In this document: positions 38,083 through 47,987 of the stretch, in pieces
Position numbering within the stretch: position 1 is the first letter of the stretch
How the letters are laid out: each line of letters opens with the position of its first letter
Assembly (NCBI GenBank): GCA_012932295.1
Contig: JAAONU010000016.1
Coordinates: forward strand, 45,911,241 to 45,975,240
DNA: 64,000 bases
Source: Cyclina sinensis
Lineage: Eukaryota; Mollusca; Bivalvia; Venerida; Veneridae
Direction: 5' to 3'
Position numbers and translations under genes: made by a program
The notes under the pieces: generated by a model
Told to the model about the DNA's origin: nothing
Database searches by the model: none
What the model saw: only the letters and a program-made list of their open reading frames with translations

Positions 38083-40246
38083 AACAAGAGGGCCATGATG
38101 GCCCTGGATCGCTCACCTAGGTACTTTGGCTGTAGGTTTGCTGTTAAGCAGTATTTCATTTTTTAATTGAAAATATGTAAGTGCCTACAAACCAAATATG
38201 TAAAATATCAGTCAATAAATAAAGGCCCTATGACAGAAAGTAGAAATATCTATTATAAGTTATGGTGACCTTGACCTTGACCCAGTGACCTCAAACCCTA
38301 CCCATGGGTAGAGGTCCATGCAAGGAACCTCTATACTGAATATCAAAGATATTGGTCTATAAATGAAGGCTCTATGAGGAACAGTAGATAAATCTACTTT
38401 TAGCCTCCGTGACCTTTAACCTAATCCAATAATTTGAAAAAGCTTGATAAAGCTTGCTTCATGCCAAATTTTAAAATTCTAGGTCTTGTGGTTTCAGACA
38501 AGAGATTTTTTAAAGATTTTCTTCTATACTGTTATTTAAAACTTGTGACCCCTCGGGCGGGGCCAATAGTGACCCAAGGGACATTTTTCTAATAAACTTC
38601 GTAGAGGTCCACTAGACAATGCTACACACCAAATATCTAAGCTCTATAACTTACGGTTTCTGATAAGAAGATTTTTTAAAGATTTTCCTATATAACTCTA
38701 TGTAAGACAAGTGACCCCCGGGGCGGGGTCATTTTTGACCCAGAGGCCAGGATTTGAACAAACTTGGTAGAGGTCCACTAGACAATGCTACATACCAAAT
38801 ATCTTAACTGTAGGCCTTCTTGTTTCTGACAAGAAGATTTTTTAGTTTTTCCTATTTAACTCTATGTAAAACAAGTGACCCCCGGGGCGGGGCCATTTTT
38901 GACCCAGAGGCCAGGATTTGAACAAACTTGGTAGAGGTCCACTAGTCAATGCTACACACCAAATATCTAAGCTCTATAACTTACGGTTTCTGACAAGAAG
39001 ATTTTTTAAGATTTTCCTATATAACTCTATGTAAAACTAGTAGCCCCTGGGGCGGGGTCATTTTTGACCCAGAGGCCATGATTTGAACAAACTTGGTAGA
39101 GGTCCACTAGGCATTGCTACACACCAAATATCTAAGCTCTATAACTTACGGTTTCTGACAAGAAGATTTTTTAAGATTTTCCTATATAACTCTATGTAAA
39201 ACTAGTGGCCCCTGGGGCGGGGTCATTTTTGACCCAGAGGACAGGATTTGAACAAACTTGGTAGAGGTCCACTAGACAATGCTACACACCAATTATCTAA
39301 GCTCTATAACTTACTGTTTCTGACAAGAAGATTTTTTAAGATTTTCCTATATAACTCTATGTAAAACTAGTGGCCCCTGGGGCGGGGTCATTTTTGACCC
39401 AGAGGACAGGATTTGAACAAACTTGGTAGAGGTCCACTTGACAATGCTACACACCAAATATCTAAGCTCTATAACTTACGGTTTCTGACAAGAAGATTTT
39501 TTAAGATTTTCCTATATAACTCTATGTAAAACTAGTGGCCCCTGGGGCGGGGCCATTTTTGACCCAGAGGCCATGATTTGAACAAACTTGGTAGAGGTCT
39601 ACTAGACAATGCTACACACCAAATATCTAAGCTCTATAACTTACGGTTTCTGACAGGAAGATTTTTTAAAGATTTTCCTATATAACTCTATGTAAAACAA
39701 GTGGCCCCCGGGGCGGGGCCATTTTTGACCCAGAGGCCATGATCTGAACAAACTTGGTAGAGGTCCACTAGACAATGCTACATACCAAATATCTTAACTC
39801 TAGGCCTTGTGGTTTCTGACAAGAAGATTTTCAAGTTTTCCCTATATAACTCTATGTAAAATCAACTGACCCCTGGGGTGGTGTCAGTTTTGTCCCCAGG
39901 GACATAATTTGAACAAACTTGGTAGAGGTCCACTAGATGATGCTTCATACCAAATATCAAAGCTCCAGGCCTTGTGGTTTCGGAGAAGAAGATTTTTAAA
40001 GATCCAACTTTTAAAATCTATTTTTAGCTCCAGTGAACCAGAAATGCAATGGACCAGAACCATTTGAACAATTTTGGTAGAGCTTCATGCAAGGAACATC
40101 CCAGGCAAGTTTCATTAAATTTGCCCCATTGGTTTCAGAGGAGATGTCGTTTGAATGAAAAGTTGACGACGGACGGACGGACGGACGACGGACAAAGACC
40201 GATCAGAAAAGCTCACCCTGAGCACTTTGTGCTCAGGTGAGCTAAA
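38083..40246 (+). mobile_element. Full-length modular element, GCTCACCT family
   Basis: Left end AACAAGAGGGCCATGATGGC..GGATCGCTCACCT; right end TGCTCAGGTGAGCTAA. Near the right end lies a GGAC run (about 40169-40186). The core is about nine tandem copies of a 165-bp unit (38520-39990). No protein-coding capacity is visible. Reverse-complemented, both termini match those of 52270-57893, which has a different core, so the family keeps its ends and swaps or diverges its middle. Confidence 0.88.
38520..39990 (+). repeat. 165-bp tandem repeat inside the 38083 element
   Basis: Units contain GGGGCGGGG(T/C)CATTTTTGACC, TTGAACAAACTTGGTAGAGG and ACCAAATATCTAAGCTCTAT, repeating about every 163-169 bp. 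Central units are almost identical; outer units are more diverged, typical of unequal exchange homogenising the middle. Confidence 0.95.
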
Positions 40247-41617
40247 AAGTAATGCTAGATATTATGTATTTGTAATGTGTTGCTAAGAGCAATAACAAGC
40301 AGAAATATACACAAACTACTGCAAGACACAATCAAGTTTTTTTTAAAGGATATTGCCCGAAAGGTATGGATATTTTAATTATGTTTGGGTCTATGACGTA
40401 ACACACACCTGATGAAATATTTATCTCAGAATAAATCACGGTAAAGTAGATCGAACTTTCACATGCTCTGTTAAATTAGAGTTTTTCAGATGGGAGAAAC
40501 AAATTTGTATGGACAATTTACAATTTTGTACCAGACTTGGTTTTACTGGGCCGGTAAATTTTTTGCAAAACTGCAAATGTCTGCAAAACAGGTGATAAAA
40601 GCCTTGTCATGTAGCTGACATATGATACAGGCCCACAGACAGTAAAATGTAATTCGGATTGATTTGTTGTGTTATGGGTAAACATTTTGACGTTTAGTAG
40701 AATCATATATCACATGATTCAATGTGAAAAGACGTGGCTTGCTCTATCGCATTTATTCAACGTCTGTTTGTGTTTTATCTTATTCCAGACAAGTTTAAAT
40801 AACAATTGTTTAACAACAAATATTCAATATCGTGTCTGAAACGTTCAAACAGATTTAATCTACATAATTAATCCTGTATAATAGGGCTTTGTAATGCAAT
40901 ATGACTTAAGAAATTACACGATGGGAAAAGGAACAGACGCCTATCTCTAATGTACAGTAAAAGATAAATTTGTTTGCAAGCTCAAGATCCGGATATATCT
41001 GTTTGAACAACTATAAGACACATCATTTCGGCCCCATGTGAATCTAGAAAATTTAACTGAGTCATGTTCAGAACGTTTGTTTTTCTACCATTGAGAAACT
41101 GGACAAAAACCTTGTAAAAATGCAAATAGGACGTACGTTTTCTATGACAAGGAAGCGTATCATCAGTTGTGAAAAAAATAAAATAATGTGCAAGAAATGA
41201 ACTGTAACTGTAGTTGAATGCATCACAGAATTATAGACATATATAAAAAAACTTGGCTGTTATAATTTTTGATGAAAGAATTCATAGATGTCACCGAAAG
41301 TAATATTATGTTCATGAAAGTTTTTTTGGGTTACTTTTTGCTTTTTGGCATAAGTTTTATTTTTTTTTATTTTACTTTGTTGAATCGTATCAGTTTATAG
41401 GATTTTAGAAGTCAAATCTTTAAGTCCAAAAGCAGGAATTTTAAAATCCGAAACAGTATCTATTTGTATTTACACTTATTTGAAAGACTTAGTACAGTAA
41501 CAAACTGTTATATTTAATGTTACATTCAAACAAAATCGACGCCGAATTTATTTGTTTATTAGCATGCAAGAAAACGTAAAGTGGTTGAACAAGAGATTTT
41601 TTAAGCCTTCTACTTAC

Positions 41618-41880
41618 CCATCTTCAAGTTTTATCAAGTATATTCCAAAGAAATCACAAAACATTCAACTGTTGTTTTTTATATGAAAAGTGGCTCCGTA
41701 TGCCTTAATACAATATAGACTCAGAGATTCCAATACGAGTAGCAAAGTCAGTTGCCAAACAAAATCCATAAAAAGGCTGAGCTTTCGTTTGTAAAATTCT
41801 GTAGGACGCTAACAATTGCTTGTAAGAAAACCAATACAGTTTGTGAAAAATGTCTCTATTACATAAGTGCAGGGGGAATC
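41618..41880 (-). other. Exon-like block with splice donor, unit D copy
   Basis: Minus-strand donor-like end GATGG|GTAAGTAGA (last exon base 41618). Aligns over about 260 bases with 27349-27610. The frame just upstream of the donor reads F-F-G-I-Y-L-I-K-L-E-D but meets a stop after about 18 codons. Confidence 0.3.
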
Positions 41881-42149
41881 AGGATATAAGGTAATCGTTA
41901 AAACAAAAAGTTATTGAGTTTTAGAAAAGGGAGCAATTTAGCATGATTTATCAAGCGCTACTTCACACAGTGCGTTCACCTTTCTATATTTAAAAGGGTG
42001 TTTGTTTTATCTTAGTAGTCGTATTTAAGTTATAAGAGTTCTGGAAGCATCATAATTAAGGTTTGGCATTTCACGTTGTTCTGGCTCAGTGCTCACGACC
42101 AAAAAATGTATGAATACAACCTCAGACAACTGCGTCAGGGAAAATATTC

Positions 42150-42275
42150 TTTGGCTCATTGGCTAGAACATGTTTTAAACATGCAGGAGAATCAGAGATC
42201 AAATCTGGCTCTTGATGGTTTTTCTCTAAATGCATTGCATATGTCAGTTACGAACTTTTATGTTCATTAGAACGT
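42150..42275 (+). mobile_element. tRNA-derived SINE copy, plus strand, old
   Basis: Starts TTGGCTCATTGG, a decayed A box. The body, with GCATATGTCAGTTACGAACT and TTTATGTTC, aligns with the minus-strand copy at 27085-27192. Both translate in the same frame to related strings (N-x-A-L...F-x-x-A-L...S-V-T-x-F), which reflects shared descent of the SINE. The 64-codon frame 42076-42270 is this read-through. Confidence 0.6.
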
Positions 42276-42454
42276 AAGCACTGTTTCACAATATGACAGT
42301 TCAAATGCATTTTGAAGCTGTCCAAGCTTGATTAAGATATATTCAATATAAACTGCTTTCCACTTAACTAAAATGATAACGATGGGAAGTAGTAAATTCA
42401 GTCTGGTCACAGTCACATGAGATCGTTAGCCTGAACAATTTTGTACTTACTTTT

Positions 42455-43165
42455 TATGCCCCCGAAGGACGGCATATTATCTTTTGCATGTTCGTCAGTC
42501 AGACCGTCATTGCGTCCAAAAACTTTAACATTGCCCATTACTTTCTTATTTGTAAATGGATTCATTTCGTACTTAAACACAACTTTTTTACACTCCTTTG
42601 GACGAGACCTTCCAAGTGACATATATTTGCATGACCTTGACCCTGAATGAGCTTGATCTAAAAGGTCAAATTTTCAGAAAACTTAAATATTGCCCATAAC
42701 TTCATTATAATTTAGTGAATGAATTTACTTTGAACTTAAACACAACGGCCCTTTGGACAAGACTTTCCCACTAACGTATATTTATATGAACGTACCCCTG
42801 AATGACAATGACCTCCAATGTCAAATAGTCAGTTTGAAAGATACTAAATACGGGCCAAAATTACTTATTATTTAACAGATTAAATTAATGTTTGCGCGTA
42901 GCACCTTTGGGAGATTTCTTTCAAATGACCTGATACTTTTGTACTTTAACCTCTGAATGATCTTAATATTGAAATAATTAAAGAACATTTCTTTTGAATC
43001 AACAGACTTAGTTCATATTTGGGAGAGCTCTCTAAATTACATCTTCATGGTTTAACTTTGACACCTAAATAACCTTGCAGTTGAGGTCAAATTGTTTAAT
43101 GACCCACTTCTTTTGAAGGATCCACAATTTATCTTCTCTTGTCCACAGCTTAAAAGTCAAAGCAA
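42455..43165 (+). mobile_element. Modular element, TATGCCCCCGAAGGACGGCATA type, 3'-truncated
   Basis: The left end TATGCCCCCGAAGGACGGCA forms a short hairpin. About three to four diverged units of roughly 160-180 bp follow, with ATTGCCCATAACTTC, TTAAACACAACG and ATGACCTTGACCCTGAATGA (42631). No matching right end was found. No coding capacity; overlapping 69-codon frames on both strands are artefacts. Confidence 0.65.
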
Positions 43166-43187
43166 CACTTCTAGTGCATCTATCTTT

Positions 43188-43381
43188 CAGTGATAGTTCT
43201 TGTTATACTTATTTTTAATATCAAAAATACGTTTTGTCAAACAAATAAACAGAGAAACTGGAGTCAGTATGCGATGCTGGTATTTATCGACAACGTATCA
43301 AATACGTATTTAGTTCAGGATAAGTCGAACGATCATTGTAATGCTTTGGCAAACGAATATAAGAAAAGAAATAACAAGTAA
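43188..43381 (+). other. Candidate terminal exon, unknown
   Basis: Preceded by TATCTTTCAG (acceptor-like, ending 43187). With two leading bases the frame is open for 63 codons to TAA: a hydrophobic start (I-V-L-V-I-L-I-F-N-I) then a polar stretch with Cys, Asn and a basic end. AATAAA follows at 43413, 32 bases after the stop. The composition looks protein-like, but no family is recognised and no sister unit keeps it. Chance remains likely. Confidence 0.22.
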
Positions 43382-44240
43382 CTATTGTACACAAACATGC
43401 ACAATGTTTTGAAATAAACAGTTGATCATCGCAAATGCAGGACCGATAGATTGTTTTAAAAAGTGAAATATACTACGAGTACGAGGACTTCAAAGAGAAA
43501 AAAAGGTTCTTTATTGAAAGGATTTTGAAATATCAATCTATACATAGAAACTGACAAGCGGTTAGAAACAATTTTAATCTAACAATATAACAAAAACTAC
43601 AGGTTTTCAAAAATGAAATTGAACGTGTACACTAAGACCTTATTCAGTCTCAAACAGTAGATAGAAAACTGACTGTTTATCTATCAGCTTTGGAGATAGT
43701 TTACCTGACTCAAAGATTGAATGTGTTTCGTTCGGATGACATAAGAAAAACTAAACACCAAGAAACCAAGGAGAATGAATATCTTAACTATATTTCAGGT
43801 TTATGTTTATATTATAAGAGTATAAGACCTGTTCCTTATGAACGCAAAGATGAATGATTTACTAACTCCCCTTATCTGCTTGATATTCTCATATCTCTTG
43901 AACATAATTATCATCTAAATACTTAAGAAATATGTTTACATCAAGTACATGAACAGTAATATAAAAATTAAGGTATGTGGTGTGATTAAATATGATTTTA
44001 AGGCGCCTTTCTTGTTGAATACAAGTATAATCTAAACAGGATTCATCTGCGATATCTTTCAAAATTAGAGCTATATAAATAAGAACACTGATTCAGTCTA
44101 AATCAGCTTGACAATCAAAGGTATTCCCTTCCATTAAGCACGTAATTTTGTAAAATAATAATAAACCGTCAGGTCATAATTACATCGTATAAATACACTA
44201 AAGTTGCACGAAGGGCTATTATCTGTACGAAATAAACGCC

Positions 44241-44312
44241 GTCTGTGTGTTACCTGCCGTCTGTGTGTTACCTGCCGTCTGTGTGTTACCTGCCGTCTGT
44301 GTGTTACCTGCC
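44241..44312 (+). repeat. Minisatellite, 18-bp unit, four copies
   Basis: Four exact copies of GTCTGTGTGTTACCTGCC. Unit C2 has one copy at the matching site (about 33277-33300), so this is a second case of array growth inside one duplicated unit. Confidence 0.97.
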
Positions 44313-44664
44313 GTCTGTTGCTGGATATTACAGATAACGTCCTAGTCATAATAAAGGGAAAAGAGTCGGACTAGATAGTAATCAAATCAAATAAAGCTCC
44401 AGCGTTTTCTTTATATTTCTTTAGTCTGAGTCTGATATTCAGTGTGTCGTATAAATTTGATTTGTATTGTGTGTAAGGCATTCAGACTTGAAACAAACCA
44501 AGTGACCAAATAAGTATAACTCTTATTAAATCATCAAAGGACAATAAACACTGGTTTATACAAACTCATGCAAATATGACATCGGCTATTTATAAATAAT
44601 AATAACAATAATAAAAATAAAGTTAATGTGATAACAGTCAGTTATACTCACCCTTATGTTTCAG

Positions 44665-44687
44665 ATTAATTTTCTCCGGAACTGAAG
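44665..44687 (+). other. Candidate microexon, unit D
   Basis: 23 bases between ATGTTTCAG and G|GTAAGTTT, with strong consensus on both sides. Possible frame L-I-F-S-G-T-E. May be chance. Confidence 0.2.
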
Positions 44688-44897
44688 GTAAGTTTAGCAC
44701 AATTTAAATTAATTACGTTTTAAATCAACTTTACATAAATAAGTATATTTATATTATATATTTAGTTATTAATAAGGTATTAAAGTGACTGGACTTTCTA
44801 AGTCAAAGTTTATTTTGTACTGAAACATGACCACCAGGTGATTGAGCCAGAATATTTGGAAATATATCATTTCTAAGTACACGCTGGGTTTACACAA

Positions 44898-45161
44898 ATG
44901 CAGACAGTTCATCAGTTCGAAGTTTCTGATTTGCAATACCCTTCGGGTTTTTATCGAGAGTATACGAGTACTTCGCCATTATCAAGGGAAGGGCGCATTG
45001 ACGTCATGAAATCAGAGTCTCGTTTAATCTCATCGTTTATTTCCGTAACGATGGCACTGACCAACAACCGGAAAAAACATATTGTCCGAATTAAAAATAA
45101 TCAATTAAATGTCCATTTGCATGTTACACATATTTGTTTCATTGTAGAATGTGATATATGA
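44898..45161 (+). other. Unrecognised 87-codon open frame
   Basis: ATG-led frame in a locally CpG-richer patch (about 44940-45075) with a Ser/Arg-rich middle. No homologue, splice signal or sister copy is recognised. Recorded because base composition differs from the surroundings; it could be an insertion fragment. Confidence 0.15.
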
Positions 45162-45507
45162 GATAGTTTGAAATAGTTATTCGAATTTAATAACTTCCGG
45201 TGCCCTCGAAGGTCAAGACTGATTAAATAGTATTTGCAGAAAAGAATGTACACAAAAACAACAACAATAGCAACAACAAACATTCATATATTTAAAATGA
45301 AAAAAATAATTGCAGATGTATCTAAAAATTAGAATATATCCTCCACTTTACACATATTGCTAAGACTGAAAAAAGAACATTCAACGTTATCTTCTCTTAA
45401 ACTCGTCCTTATATAAAAACATGAACTTCAAGAACTACGACAATTGAACTGTCTTTCTTGCAGTTCTAGTATTCTCTAGCAAACGTTCGATATCTGAACT
45501 GCTGAAA

Positions 45508-45612
45508 AGTTGTATTTATTTGTTTTTTTATTTATTGATTTATTCATTAATTTATTTTTTCGTTTAATTTTCATTTATTTATTGGTTTATTTATTTTTTG
45601 TTTTATTTTTTG
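45508..45612 (+). repeat. TTTAT-rich low-complexity tract
   Basis: Irregular ATTTATT / TTTATTTG repeats, nearly free of C. Confidence 0.9.
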
Positions 45613-46017
45613 TTTTGAAAAGAGTATAAAATTGTTCGCTCTGTTTTTTATTTTTATACAAAATGTTCGCAAATGGCTCAAAGTTTTAAATCTCAAAGTT
45701 TCGGTAATCTTAAAGTATTGTTTGTTAAAAATAAGCAGCATACTGAGATTTAATGAATAATTTCCTACAAGAGCTTACAAATACATTTACAAAAGAGATC
45801 ATGAATGGATGGATTCTGAAGCTGTATAAGGTTTGTTTTTGCTCCATTTTTCTCATAAAAGTCATTTTTTGTTTGATGTTTGATGTGTTTCCATCATACA
45901 AAAAAAATTAAGTAACTACCAATCAAAGCATGTGTAAACAAAATTGCTAAGAATCGACAACAATGCTTCTTAAATTAAGTATTTCATGTCTATCGCGTTC
46001 TTATTATTTTAACTTAC

Positions 46018-46270
46018 CAATTTTTCAAATATTGTGTAGAATATTCCAATGAAATGGCAAATAAGTAACAATACTGTCTTACAAAATGTTTCAGTATATC
46101 TTGCAGTAACACTTGCTCCAAAATTCCAAAATAATCTGTGACAATAGTTATCAAAATATTTCCCTAGAATGCAAACGTTTTGTTAATAAAACATAGATTT
46201 GCATATATACAGCAAAATTAAAGAACACCAATATTTTTCACAAGAATGATAGTCCTTATTATATAAAAGG
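46018..46270 (-). other. Exon-like block with splice donor, unit E copy
   Basis: Fifth and most diverged copy of the block, ending TTG|GTAAGTTAA on the minus strand (last exon base 46018). It keeps GGAATATTC upstream of the donor. Confidence 0.25.
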
Positions 46271-47639
46271 CGAGAGGCTATGTATAAATGCTCTGAAAAA
46301 AAAAATGTTAGTTGATCGCCATGCCAAAAAACAACAACAAAAACCCCTTAAAACTGAAATTTGCGTCGTGTTTTTGTTGTTTAATTTAAGAATATGTTTG
46401 TCGAAAACACTAAAACTTAATAATATTTAAATACTACCAAAAGCCATATAATTTTCACCTCTAGTTTCTTTAAACTGTTTGAACTTAAGGTAAAAACACG
46501 CGTGCCTTGGCATGAACATTACATTTTACCAATTTCCGGTCTGTTACAATGTGCCATATATCGATTCCTCATCTTTGCGCATTAGTGCTTTAGCATGTTT
46601 CAATGGCATACCTTTTTCATTTGCTCATTTGCTTTTAAAAAATAGATTTTAAGAAGAACAGAATTTATGTTAAAACATTTCTTCTTTAGGCATTATGACA
46701 CAGAAAGCGTTTACTGGGATAAATGGCTATTACCGAACAAATGTTACAAGAACAACTCAATATATGAAACAGTTTATCTCTTCTACTTATAATATTCTAC
46801 ACTGAGTAGCATTTAAATTTACTCTTTATTTTAATTGAAAACAAGAGCTGTCACTGGAAATTCAACGTATGCCACCAAAATGTAGCTTTGAAATGAAACT
46901 GGTGTAAATATATAATTGAATATGCCTGTGGAAAAGAGATCAGACAAAAATAGAGCATGAACTGGAAGGTAAATGGTAAAGTAATGTTTTTCTGCTTCAG
47001 ATTCTTATATGAAGGTTGAAAACATAATTATTCAATGAAATAGAAAACTGTGAGTTTGGTCTTGAATACGAACAATATTGTTTTATTCCCAACCCCTACT
47101 GATATTTAATATATATAACAAGGCTTGGTGGAACCATTCTGGTTTCAATTAAATCCCTCAAGCGGTTTTGGAGATGTAGCTTTGACAAGATTTTAAAATA
47201 GAAGTTACAGTAAAAACTGACTAAGGGCCCATAACTCTGGCAAAAATAATCCGACCAAAAACTCCTGGCGATATGCACAGCTAGGTTTGGTGACAAACCC
47301 TCCTGTTAAGTTTCAATGAAATCCCTCAACGGTTTTGGAGATGACGCGAGGACAAGATTTTAGAGTAAAAAATGACTTAGCTTAAGGTCTTCAGCGTACA
47401 CGATTTATATACTGTTACAGGACGTGTACGCTGAAGTCAACGCCGTAGGGAAAGTCTACCAATAATCGTGCCAGGAATCTGACACGTTCGCATCCATTCA
47501 TCAAGCAAGCCATTGAGTAAAGTGAAGCATATCCTGATAGAATTATATATATATTTTTACTAAGCCCAATATTAACACATAAAAAACTAATTTCGAACAC
47601 AAAATGCCTTAAAGTTTCCGATATGCCTTAAAATTCAGC

Positions 47640-47849
47640 ACACCGCCGCCATCTTGCCAAAATATTTGACCACGTGATCACGAGAATGACCTTGACGGGT
47701 TCATCAGCGCGGACGGTTAAGAAAACAATACCATGTGCTTTTAACTCCGCAACATTTGTTTACAAGTATCCAAGAGAATAATCATTGCAAGAGTGTCATA
47801 ATATAGACCCAATTCTTTCTGTGACACTTGTCACTTGTCAATTTTATAC
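47640..47849 (+). promoter_or_regulatory. Promoter-like island (YY1-type and E-box motifs)
   Basis: GCCGCCATCTTG (47646-47657) is the reverse complement of the known YY1 core AAGATGGCGGC. CACGTG (47671-47676), inside CCACGTGATCACG, is a perfect E-box. The CpG density is visibly above the surroundings. It lies upstream of the 46-codon frame that ends at a splice donor. Function is inferred from motifs only. Confidence 0.3.
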
Positions 47850-47987
47850 ATGTATAGTTTCATTACTTCTACAAACAGGTGCTGTCAAGCAGTTCGTTTA
47901 CGATTTAGTCTAAAAATAGATAGTCATGTTTGTTTTCTAAGCGGTTCGTGCGGTTACGTCATACGAGATCTCGCGAAGCTGCTGACA
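47850..47987 (+). other. Candidate first exon ending at a GTAAGT donor
   Basis: ATG at 47850 opens 46 codons (M-Y-S-F-I-T-S-T-N-R ... D-L-A-K-L-L-T) that reach CTGACA|GTAAGTCGG in phase 0. The frame stops five codons into the intron. No domain is recognised. Together with the upstream motifs this could be a captured or retained gene start inside the insertion. The short length leaves chance open. Confidence 0.25.

Larger units (their letters stand above)
40570..46310 (+). repeat. Segmental duplication unit D
   Basis: Ordered landmarks: AACAGGTGATAAAAGCC (40578; F about 49001), CGTGTCTGAAACG..TCTACATAATTAATCC (40831; F 49255, G about 62711), ACTTACCCAT (41612), CATAATTACATCGTATAAATA (44174) and TTCTCTTAAACTCGTCCTTA (about 45391). 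It contains a SINE, a modular element and a minisatellite not present at the sister positions. Confidence 0.7.

Noticed and set aside
44241..44312. Possible CRISPR-like array (regular short repeats)
   Set aside because: No spacers: units are contiguous, and the host is eukaryotic.
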